Source of the DNA: an uncultured Holophagales bacterium
GTDB taxonomy: Bacteria; Acidobacteriota; Thermoanaerobaculia; UBA5066
Direction: 5' to 3'
Assembly (NCBI GenBank): GCA_937864895.1
Contig: CALMDF010000016.1
Location: 1-5,367, forward strand
DNA: 5,367 nt
This document shows, piece by piece, positions 1 to 5,367 of this stretch. A program made the position numbers and the translations under genes. The notes under the pieces were generated by a model that saw only the letters and a list, made by a program, of their open reading frames with translations, did no database searches and was not told the DNA's origin. Positions within the stretch are counted from its first letter, which is position 1, and every line of letters starts with the position of its first letter.

Positions 1-2669
1 TTGCGCGCGTAGCCGCGGATGGCGTAGGGCGCGCCCGTGTTGTAGCGGAAGTTCGCTCCGAGCGAGAGGCCGAAAGCGAAGGAGTAGTTGCCCGAGAGCT
101 TGAACTGGTGCTCGCGGTCGAGCGAGAGCCGGCCGAAGTTGTTCGGGACGAGGTCGATGTAGTCGAAGTCGGCGTTGATGTTCGGGTCCTGCTGGCCGGT
201 CGACTGCTTCTCGTTGCCGTCGTAGTTCCCCTTGAGCGAGGAGTAGACGTAGTTGGCCATGAGGTAGAAGTTGTTCGAGAAGCGGTGGGTCGCCGTCAGC
301 TCGACGCCGCGGTAGTAGCGGCGGACCTGGGTCGACTCGCAGTCACCCGTGAGCGTCCCGTCGGGGCCGACGCACTCCGGGTTCGAGGGGTCCTTGAGGT
401 TACCGAGGTCGCCCATGCTGCCCGGGTTGACGAGGGCGCACGTCGTGAGCGAGCCGGCGGGAATGTAGTCGGCGAGGTAGGGAAGGCGCGGGTCGGTCAG
501 GTCGCAGCGGTCTTCGATCGCGCGGCCGAGGGCCTTGTAGATCCCCTTGACGCCGAAGGACCAGTTCTTGAAGAGCTCGTACTCGATGCCGGCGACGTAC
601 TCGTCCTGGTACATCCCCTTGAGCCCTTCGGGAGTGATCTGGCCGCCCTGGATGTAGGCGTAGCCGTAGACGGAGTCGACCGGGTCGAGCTCGCCCTGGG
701 AGTAGTTGTAGGCGAAGACCGTGTACTCGTTGCCGAGCGCGCGGGTCTGGATGTCCGTCGGGATGGTCGTGTAGTAGCGGCCGTAGTGGGCGAAGAACTT
801 CGACTTGCCGTTGTTCGTGAAGTCCCACACCACGCCGAGGCGCGGCGACCACTCGTCGGTCAGGCTGATCCGCTCGATGCCCTCGGCATCCTTGAGGCTC
901 TGGTCGTCATAGCGGATGCCGGCGTTGATCGTCAGGTTCGGGAGGACCTTCCAGGAGTCCTGGAGGAAGAACCCGAGGTTCTGGGTCTTCGGAGTGTTGA
1001 TGACGGCCGTCGCGACCTCGTAACCGGCGCAGTCCTGAATCGTCAGGACGCCGGCCGCGTTGTTCGGGCCGGGCGTGCCGAAGTTGCCCTGCACGAGGTT
1101 GCCGTTTGCGTCGTAGCGGTACGCGCAGTTCGGGCCGCCGTTGCGCACCTGCGCGTAGTAGCGGCTTCCCGCCTCCTGGAACGCGCCGGAGTTGCTCAGG
1201 AAGTTCGTGACGCGGGCGCCGCCGGAGTAGGCACCGTAGTAGCTCCCCTTGATGTCCTCGTAGTCGATGCCGCCCTTGACCTCGTGGGCCCCGAGGAACA
1301 TCGTAAGGGCGCCCTTGTAGTTGTCGCGCGTGTAGTCCTCGCGCTGGATGAAGGGGCTGCCCTCCGCGTACCAGGTCGAGACGCCGAACTGGACGTTCCG
1401 GGCCGACGTGACGGACTCGGAGCCGAGCGGGTAGTTCTCGTCGCTCTCCTCGTGGCGCGAGGCCTGGGCCTGGGCCAGGAACTTCGTCCCGAAGATGCCG
1501 TCCCACTTGGCGGAGAAGTCGGTGCCGCCGAAGTCGTTCGTGCCGAGGTTCGCCTTCGGGTTGCCGACGATGCCCTGGAGGACGCCGTCGAACGAGCCCG
1601 GGTCGCCGAACGCCGACACGGCGAGGGTGTGGGCTTCGCCGAGGCGGAACGTGAGCTTGCCGGAATAGAGGTTCCGGGTCGTCTCGTTCGTGACGGCGAG
1701 GGGCGCCGTCACGGAGCCGGTCGACGTGCGGGCCGTGTACATCTCGGTGTCGTCGGTCCGGTTCACGTGGTTGTAGCCCGCCCAGAACCAGATCCGGTCC
1801 TTCATCAGGAAGCCGCCGAGGTCGGCGCCGATGTCGTAGCGGGTCGGAGCGGCGAAGGGGGCGACGCTGACGGCGGCCTTCTCGGTCTCGTTCTTGTCGC
1901 TCGAGGTGAGGCTGTCGCCGTCGTAGTAGCCGAAGACGTCGCCGTGGAACTCGTTGCCGCCCGACTTGGTGACGACGTTGATGACGCCGCCGAGGGCGCG
2001 CGAGTACTCGGCCTCGTAGCCGCCGGTCTTGACCTCGACCTCCTGGACGAACTCGGCGTTCATCGCCTTGCCCTGGTCGCCGATCTTGACGCCGGTGGTG
2101 TTGATGCCGTCGATGATGTACTGGTTCTCGAGGCCCGTGGCGCCGTAGACGCTGATGCCGCCTCCGGCGCTCGTCCCGGTGCCGGCAACGGTCGTCGCGA
2201 TCGACGTGAAGTTGCGGCCGAGCGGGAGCTTCTGGATGGCGTCGAGGGTCGTCGAGGAGCCGATGACGGTCCGCGTCGTGTCGACGACGGGCGCCTCACC
2301 CGTGACGACGACCTCTTCCTTGATCGACACGGTGAGGACGACCGGGATGGTCGCCGTCGCGCCGAGGGCGACCCGGACGTTCGTCTTCTCGGCCTTCGTG
2401 AAGCCCGAGAGGGCCGCGGAGACGGTGTAGACGCCCGGGGGAATCGCCGGGAACTTGTAGCGGCCGGCGGCGTCGGAGACGACCGACCGGGTGCCGAGGA
2501 GCGCCGACGACCTGATCTCGACGGAGACGCCCGGGAGGGGGCTCCCGTTCGAGTCGGCCACCGTGCCCTCGATGGTGCCGGTCGTCTGGGCGAGTGCCGG
2601 GGCTCCGGCGAGCCCGAGGACGACCAGGAGCGCAAGCGCCGGGACGGCGCTGAGCCAACGATTTTTCAT
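1..2669 (-). CDS. TonB-dependent receptor, Oar-like, with N-terminal carboxypeptidase-regulatory-like domain (C-terminus outside window)
   Basis: Outer-membrane barrel expected to import a ligand using TonB energy; the ligand cannot be told from sequence. The frame stays open for 889 codons from ATG 2667-2669 to the left edge, and I translated it throughout without a stop or frameshift. Residues 1-27 are a signal peptide (KNR, a hydrophobic run, then APALA before Gln28). Residues about 29-115 form a carboxypeptidase-regulatory-like beta domain (GTVADSNGSPLPGVSVEI; DAAGRYKFPAIPPGVY). EEVVVTG at 118-124 is TonB-box-like. The plug spans about 125-243, with YIIDGINTTG at 184-193 and GGVINVVTKSGGNEFHG at 227-243. 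The rest alternates aromatic-rich strands and long loops, as in a barrel (for example LTINAGIRYDD, SKFFAHYGRYYTT). The family is usually about 1,000 residues or more, so the last strands are missing. All six visible cysteines (515, 547, 722, 744, 766, 777) lie in barrel-region segments. GGAGG eight bases upstream supports the start. Family is firm; the Oar-like label is inferred. Confidence 0.93.
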   Translation of the reverse strand, partial: MKNRWLSAVPALALLVVLGLAGAPALAQTTGTIEGTVADSNGSPLPGVSVEIRSSALLGTRSVVSDAAGRYKFPAIPPGVYTVSAALSGFTKAEKTNVRVALGATATIPVVLTVSIKEEVVVTGEAPVVDTTRTVIGSSTTLDAIQKLPLGRNFTSIATTVAGTGTSAGGGISVYGATGLENQYIIDGINTTGVKIGDQGKAMNAEFVQEVEVKTGGYEAEYSRALGGVINVVTKSGGNEFHGDVFGYYDGDSLTSSDKNETEKAAVSVAPFAAPTRYDIGADLGGFLMKDRIWFWAGYNHVNRTDDTEMYTARTSTGSVTAPLAVTNETTRNLYSGKLTFRLGEAHTLAVSAFGDPGSFDGVLQGIVGNPKANLGTNDFGGTDFSAKWDGIFGTKFLAQAQASRHEESDENYPLGSESVTSARNVQFGVSTWYAEGSPFIQREDYTRDNYKGALTMFLGAHEVKGGIDYEDIKGSYYGAYSGGARVTNFLSNSGAFQEAGSRYYAQVRNGGPNCAYRYDANGNLVQGNFGTPGPNNAAGVLTIQDCAGYEVATAVINTPKTQNLGFFLQDSWKVLPNLTINAGIRYDDQSLKDAEGIERISLTDEWSPRLGVVWDFTNNGKSKFFAHYGRYYTTIPTDIQTRALGNEYTVFAYNYSQGELDPVDSVYGYAYIQGGQITPEGLKGMYQDEYVAGIEYELFKNWSFGVKGIYKALGRAIEDRCDLTDPRLPYLADYIPAGSLTTCALVNPGSMGDLGNLKDPSNPECVGPDGTLTGDCESTQVRRYYRGVELTATHRFSNNFYLMANYVYSSLKGNYDGNEKQSTGQQDPNINADFDYIDLVPNNFGRLSLDREHQFKLSGNYSFAFGLSLGANFRYNTGAPYAIRGYAR

Positions 2670-2677
2670 CCTTCCAA

Positions 2678-2682
2678 CCTCC
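2678..2682 (-). promoter_or_regulatory. Ribosome binding site of the TonB-dependent receptor gene
   Basis: On the minus strand GGAGG is followed by eight bases (TTGGAAGG) and then ATG. This is a full-strength Shine-Dalgarno core at a normal distance, and it fixes the receptor start at 2669 directly before the signal peptide. Confidence 0.85.
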
Positions 2683-2727
2683 AAAAGGGAAACATAAAAG
2701 ATACGGGAAGCGTTCTACCTGGTGCGA

Positions 2728-2745
2728 GCCCGGAATGCTCCGGGC
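2728..2745. repeat. Perfect inverted repeat in the receptor leader
   Basis: GCCCGGA, a four-base loop, then TCCGGGC form a perfect 7-bp GC-rich stem. The near end lies 58 bases upstream of the receptor start codon. No T-run follows on either strand, so it does not look like an intrinsic terminator. It could be an RNA structure in the leader, an operator-like palindrome or chance in GC-rich DNA. Confidence 0.45.
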
Positions 2746-2911
2746 GGTTCCGGGTCTGGTCGATCTCTCAGCCTGATCCTCCTTTCCCTTGTTCGTTCTG
2801 TTCCCGTGCCCTGGGAGTCGTCAGCCCGGCCCTCCAGGGCGATGGATGGAGGCGCGATCGGTCTTCCCCCTGCAGGCGGACCAGGGGCCGGACCAGCCTA
2901 AACGGAACATT

Positions 2912-2931
2912 GGCGTAGCCTTGCGGCTGCC
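2912..2931 (-). terminator. Weak candidate terminator hairpin after the carrier gene
   Basis: Read on the minus strand, GGCAGCC, a GCAA loop and GGCTACGCC can pair as a 7-bp stem with a two-base bulge, 47-66 bases beyond the carrier stop codon. It is the most plausible transcript end for the carboxylase genes in the gap. There is no clean U-tract after it, only a mildly T-rich stretch, so an intrinsic terminator is doubtful. Confidence 0.2.
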
Positions 2932-2977
2932 TTGGGACGTCATATTCAGAACCTGGGGGCGAATTCTACCCGGAATG

Positions 2978-3505
2978 TCAAACGGAGGGTTCGAGGACGA
3001 GAAGAACCTGACCCGTTCCCACCGCCTGGCCCGCGGCGACCTCGACGGAGCGGACAACCCCGTCCCGGGGGGCCCGGACGTCGTTCTCCATCTTCATCGC
3101 CTCGAGGACGACGACCGGCTGCCCCTGCGAGACCTGGTCGCCCGGGCCCGCGAGGACGCGAAGGACCCGGCCCGGGATGGCCGCCTTCACCTCTCCCGAG
3201 CCGCGGGAAACGCCCTTGCCGGCGACGGCCTGGGCCCGTGCGGTGAGCTCGTCGAGGAGCTCGAGCGTCACCTGCTCGGCGCCGACCCTCACCTTCATCC
3301 CCCCTTCGGGGGACCGCCTGGGAACGGCCTCCGCCTGGCGACCGTCCGGGCGCAGGATCGAGTAGCCCCCGCCCGGCGTCGCGACGACGTCCCAGCGGGC
3401 CTTCCTTCCGTCGAGGGAGACGAGGACGCCCTCCCCGTCGACGTGGACCTCCACCTCGACGCTCCGGTCTCCAGTGGGGTCGGCAATCTTCGCGCGGTAC
3501 TTCAT
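2978..3505 (-). CDS. Biotin carboxyl carrier (biotinyl) subunit of an acyl-CoA carboxylase, with BT-like N-terminal beta domain
   Basis: A 175-residue protein that carries the covalently bound biotin between the biotin carboxylase and the carboxyltransferase. The C-terminal biotinyl domain spans about 105-173. It opens with AAIPGRVLRV and contains EAMKMEN at 135-141, with Lys138 (codon 3092-3094) as the expected biotinylation site. It ends in the usual GQVLLVLE. Residues 1-90 are beta-rich (VEVEVHVDGEGVLVSLDG; MKVRVGAEQVTLELLDEL) and resemble the barrel part of the BT domain found between the biotin carboxylase and biotinyl domains of propionyl-CoA carboxylase alpha subunits. The linker at about 89-104 lacks the long Ala/Pro stretch of AccB proteins. 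The ATG overlaps the preceding stop codon (ATGA) with no strong ribosome binding site, which suggests translational coupling. The frame is open further upstream, but MKYRAKI fits the barrel start best. Role is confident; the substrate depends on the beta subunit. Confidence 0.9.
   Translation of the reverse strand: MKYRAKIADPTGDRSVEVEVHVDGEGVLVSLDGRKARWDVVATPGGGYSILRPDGRQAEAVPRRSPEGGMKVRVGAEQVTLELLDELTARAQAVAGKGVSRGSGEVKAAIPGRVLRVLAGPGDQVSQGQPVVVLEAMKMENDVRAPRDGVVRSVEVAAGQAVGTGQVLLVLEPSV
3502..3505 (-). other. ATGA stop/start overlap coupling biotin carboxylase and carrier genes
   Basis: Minus-strand ATGA contains the carrier start ATG (3503-3505) and the biotin carboxylase stop TGA (3502-3504). 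This four-base overlap, combined with the weak Shine-Dalgarno sequence before it, is typical of termination-reinitiation. It would keep the two subunits near equal amounts. Confidence 0.8.
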
Positions 3506-4992
3506 TCGCGGTGTCCGAACGTCGGCCGGGCCGTCCGCCAGGCGGACGGGGACCGGGGCTGGGAGGACCCGCGCCGGGCGAGGCTCTCGCGGGTGGCGGC
3601 GACCGCCGCCGCCACGAGGGCGACTTCCGCGGCGAGGTCGGAGGAGGCGGGCGAAGCGTACTTCCACGCCTCGAGGAACTGCGTCGAGACGGCCGCCGAG
3701 AGGACGTCGGGGTCGTCGAGGAGGGCGAGGAAGAACGGGATCGAGGTCTCGATCCCCTCGACGCGCGTCTCGTTGAGGGCCCGGCGCATCCGGCGCAGGG
3801 CCTCGTCGCGGTCTCGGCCGAAAGCGACGATCTTCGCGACCATCGGGTCGTAGTCGAGGGGGATGGTGTCCCCCTCCTCGACTCCGGAGTCGACCCGCAC
3901 GCCGGGACCCTGGGGCCAGCGGAGACGCTCGATCGTCCCGGGCGAGGGGGCAAAGCCGCGCGCGGGGTCCTCGGCGTAGATCCGGCACTCGACGGCGTGC
4001 CCGCGCGGCTCGGGGCGGCTGGCGAAGCTCATCGGCTCGCCGAGCGCGATCCGGATCATCTCGGCCACGAGGTCGACCCCGTAGACCATCTCCGTCACGG
4101 GGTGCTCGACCTGGATCCGCGTGTTCATCTCGAGGAAGAAGAAGCGGCCGTCCTTCGCGAGGAGGAACTCGACCGTTCCGGCCGAGACGTAGTCGACCGA
4201 GCGGGCGGCCGCGACGGCGGCCTCTTCCATCCGGGCCCGCAGCTCGGGCGAGACGACCGGGGACGGGCACTCCTCGAGGACCTTCTGGTGGCGCCTCTGG
4301 AGCGAGCACTCCCGCTCCCCCAGCGCCACGACCCGGCCCGTCCGGTCGCCCAGGACCTGGACCTCGACGTGGCGGGGGTGCTCGACGTAGAGCTCGCAGT
4401 AGACGGCGTCGTCGGCGAAGAAGGAGCGGGCCTCGCTCCGGGCCCTCTCAAAGGCCGCGGGGACCTCGTCCTCGCTCCTCACGATCCTCATCCCCTTGCC
4501 GCCGCCCCCGGCGGCGGCCTTGAGGAGGAGCGGGAAGCCGTGCTCGCGCCCGAACGCGGCGATCTCGGCAGGGTCCTTCGCCGGGGTCGTCATGCCCGGG
4601 ACGATCGGGACGCCCGCCGCCTTCATCCGGGCCCGCGACTCGGTCTTCGAGCCCATGGCGGAGATCGAGGCCGGGTCCGGACCCACCCAGACGAGGCCGG
4701 CCTCCTGGACCGCCCTCGCGAAGGCGGCGTTCTCGGCGAGGAAGCCGAACCCGGGGTGGACGAGCCGCGCCCCGGTCCGCTTCGCCGCTTCGATGAGCTT
4801 CTGCGGCACGAGGTACGACTCGCGCGCGGGGGCCGGGCCGATGCCGACGGCGTGGTCGGCGAGACGGACGTGGAGCGAGGAGCGGTCGGCGTCGGAGAAG
4901 ACCGCCACGGGCGAGATCCCGAGGTCGCGGCAGGCCCGGATGATCCGGACGGCGATCTCTCCCCGGTTCGCGACGAGGAGGCGGTCCGTCAC
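3502..4992 (-). CDS. accC: Biotin carboxylase subunit of an acyl-CoA carboxylase
   Basis: ATP-dependent carboxylation of carrier-bound biotin with bicarbonate. The protein has 496 residues from GTG 4990-4992. The N-terminal fold begins RLLVANRGEIAVRIIRA (4-20), then HPGFGFLAEN (79-88). The ATP-grasp domain has Lys116, the glycine loop KAAAGGGGKGM (158-168), HVEVQVLGD (208-216) and LEMNTRIQVEHPVTE (287-301). Glu288, Arg292 and Glu296 fall at the same numbers as the E. coli AccC catalytic residues, and Arg337 matches its Arg338. This match supports GTG over the in-frame ATG at 5059-5061, which would add 23 residues read through the spacer repeat and overlap the upstream gene. The ribosome binding site is poor (a G-run five bases upstream). 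Residues 442-496 form an Ala-rich, probably helical tail absent from AccC; it resembles the first part of the BT domain of PccA-type alpha subunits. Family is certain; the symbol follows general usage, as the substrate is set elsewhere. Confidence 0.94.
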   Translation of the reverse strand: MTDRLLVANRGEIAVRIIRACRDLGISPVAVFSDADRSSLHVRLADHAVGIGPAPARESYLVPQKLIEAAKRTGARLVHPGFGFLAENAAFARAVQEAGLVWVGPDPASISAMGSKTESRARMKAAGVPIVPGMTTPAKDPAEIAAFGREHGFPLLLKAAAGGGGKGMRIVRSEDEVPAAFERARSEARSFFADDAVYCELYVEHPRHVEVQVLGDRTGRVVALGERECSLQRRHQKVLEECPSPVVSPELRARMEEAAVAAARSVDYVSAGTVEFLLAKDGRFFFLEMNTRIQVEHPVTEMVYGVDLVAEMIRIALGEPMSFASRPEPRGHAVECRIYAEDPARGFAPSPGTIERLRWPQGPGVRVDSGVEEGDTIPLDYDPMVAKIVAFGRDRDEALRRMRRALNETRVEGIETSIPFFLALLDDPDVLSAAVSTQFLEAWKYASPASSDLAAEVALVAAAVAATRESLARRGSSQPRSPSAWRTARPTFGHRE

Positions 4993-5010
4993 GACGGCCC
5001 CCGCGAGCCC

Positions 5011-5043
5011 GCAGAGTGTAGAGGGTAGACCTGACCCCAGGTC
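5011..5043. repeat. Repeat-like spacer: palindrome plus 7-nt tandem motif
   Basis: GACCTG (5028-5033), a four-base loop and CAGGTC (5038-5043) form a perfect 6-bp inverted repeat. On the minus strand it is followed by TCTACCC-TCTACAC-TCT (5029-5013), a 7-nt motif repeated about two and a half times. The palindrome overlaps the beta-subunit stop codon (5042-5044). From memory, GGGGTCAGGTCTACACTCT-like sequences recur between genes in some GC-rich genomes, near small Y1 (IS200-like/REP-associated) transposases. No transposase is visible here and I could not check copy number. Confidence 0.45.
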
Positions 5044-5367
5044 ACAGCGGGATGTTTCCATGCTTCTTGGGGGGGAGGACGTCGCGCTTGTTCTCGACGA
5101 GGTCGAGGGCGCGGATGAGCCGGCGGCGGGTCGTGCGGGGGAGGATCACGTCGTCGACGTAGCCCTTCTGGGCGGCGACGTAGGGGTTCGCGAAGAGGTC
5201 CTGGTACTCCTCGACCTTCGCCTTCCGGGCGGCGACGGGGTCGGAGCTCTGCGCGAGCTCGCGGCCGTAGAGGATGTTCACCGCGCCTTCCGGGCCCATG
5301 ACGGCGATCTCGGCCGTCGGCCAGGCGTAGTTGAAGTCGGTCCGGATGTGCTTGGAGGACATGACGC
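5042..5367 (-). CDS. pccB: Acyl-CoA carboxylase carboxyltransferase (beta) subunit, propionyl-CoA carboxylase type, C-terminal fragment
   Basis: Transfers the carboxyl group from biotin to an acyl-CoA, most likely propionyl-CoA giving methylmalonyl-CoA. Only the last 107 complete residues are visible; the family has about 510-540, so the start lies beyond the right edge. The reading frame enters as VMSSKHIR and continues through NYAWPTAEIAVMGPEGAVNI, the conserved CoA-binding and oxyanion-hole region of C-terminal carboxyltransferase domains. It then passes through FANPYVAAQKGYVDDVI and TRRRLIRALDLVENK, and ends KKHGNIPL, the ending typical of PccB and of methylmalonyl-CoA decarboxylase/transcarboxylase subunits. 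The following biotin carboxylase and carrier genes argue for an acyl-CoA carboxylase rather than a sodium-pumping decarboxylase. The clipped codon at the edge ends in GC and so is not Asp, where PCC enzymes usually have Asp; an acetyl-CoA-accepting or broader enzyme is therefore possible. Confidence 0.9.
   Translation of the reverse strand, partial: VMSSKHIRTDFNYAWPTAEIAVMGPEGAVNILYGRELAQSSDPVAARKAKVEEYQDLFANPYVAAQKGYVDDVILPRTTRRRLIRALDLVENKRDVLPPKKHGNIPL

Larger units (their letters stand above)
2670..2977 (-). other. Gene-free stretch between the carrier gene and the receptor gene; probable receptor leader/promoter region
   Basis: These 308 bases separate two genes transcribed in the same direction, in contrast to the tight spacing of the carboxylase genes. 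I find no convincing coding sequence here. The stretch holds a perfect 7-bp hairpin (2728-2745), a bulged hairpin with a GCAA loop (2912-2931), a second 6-bp stem with a 9-nt loop (arms 2867-2872 and 2882-2887), an isolated AAAGGAGG (2778-2785, minus strand) with no ATG, GTG or TTG at a usable distance, and the real ribosome binding site at 2678-2682. A short AT-richer patch (about 2684-2706) lies just upstream of the receptor and could be part of a promoter, but no good pair of -35 and -10 hexamers is visible. The length and spacing suggest the receptor has its own promoter. Confidence 0.6.

Noticed and set aside
2684..2735. Sigma-70 promoter with TATCTT as the -10 box just upstream of the receptor
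   Set aside because: The hexamer 16-17 bases further upstream has almost no likeness to TTGACA, and the resulting leader would be very short. Support is too weak to list as a feature.
2725..2790. TPP riboswitch upstream of the receptor (GGCTGAGA, ACCC and GAACC occur in order on the minus strand)
   Set aside because: The GGGGTGC element with its hairpin, needed before CTGAGA, is absent, and the CAGCG-AGGGA end is not there. The short motifs are likely chance. A covariance-model search would settle it.
108..2918. A 936-codon open frame on the plus strand, antisense to the receptor
   Set aside because: Its protein is low-complexity, dominated by Val, Arg, Ala, Asp and Glu, with no recognisable domain. 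The minus-strand frame gives a signal peptide, plug and barrel throughout. Long antisense frames are expected when third positions are nearly always G or C.
2670..2977. Cobalamin riboswitch, often found before TonB-dependent receptors
   Set aside because: I see no B12-box-like AGCCAGGAGACCTGCC sequence or the other conserved blocks.
2978..4309. Reading the carrier gene as a 443-residue protein from an upstream start in the same frame
   Set aside because: Everything upstream of MKYRAKI is an Arg/Pro-rich shadow of the biotin carboxylase gene. Only the last 175 residues form a sensible carrier protein.
3511..5028. A 505-codon plus-strand frame antisense to the biotin carboxylase
   Set aside because: The product is Arg/Gly/Asp/Glu/Val-rich without motifs, while the opposite strand carries every biotin carboxylase catalytic motif. 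It is a GC-rich shadow frame.
4993..5061. ATG at 5059-5061 as the start of the biotin carboxylase
   Set aside because: It lies inside the upstream coding sequence, has no ribosome binding site, and would add 23 residues translated from the repeat-like spacer. The GTG start matches the family's N-terminus and E. coli residue numbering.

Overview
The window is a strongly GC-rich bacterial segment in which every supported gene lies on the minus strand, so transcription runs from right to left. It looks like a Gram-negative genome because it encodes an outer-membrane TonB-dependent receptor. The receptor's Oar-like layout (signal peptide, carboxypeptidase-regulatory-like domain, plug, large barrel), together with the GC-rich codon use, suggests Acidobacteriota or, less likely, Myxococcota. 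That placement is an inference; no rRNA or marker gene is present.

Layout in transcription order. (1) 5367-5042: the C-terminal end of an acyl-CoA carboxylase carboxyltransferase (beta) subunit of the propionyl-CoA carboxylase type, cut by the window edge. (2) 5043-4993: a 49-51 bp gap holding a repeat-like block, made of a small palindrome that overlaps the beta-subunit stop codon followed by a 7-nt tandem motif. (3) 4992-3502: a complete biotin carboxylase with a GTG start. (4) 3505-2978: a biotin carrier protein with the biotinyl motif EAMKMEN. Its start codon overlaps the biotin carboxylase stop codon in ATGA. (5) 2977-2670: a 308 bp gene-free stretch with hairpins and two strong Shine-Dalgarno-like sequences. 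(6) 2669-1: a TonB-dependent receptor of which 889 codons are visible; its C-terminus lies beyond the left edge.

The first three genes together supply the three functions of one biotin-dependent acyl-CoA carboxylase: carboxyltransferase, biotin carboxylase and biotin carrier. The biotin carboxylase charges the biotin on the carrier using ATP and bicarbonate, and the beta subunit passes the carboxyl group to an acyl-CoA, probably propionyl-CoA giving methylmalonyl-CoA. The usual fused alpha subunit is split here into two chains, and the break falls inside the BC-CT-mediating (BT) domain. The receptor is probably a separate transcription unit with no evident functional link.

I see no clearly novel system. 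The points most worth checking are the repeat-like spacer, the split alpha subunit, the specificity-position codon at the right edge, and the structured receptor leader.
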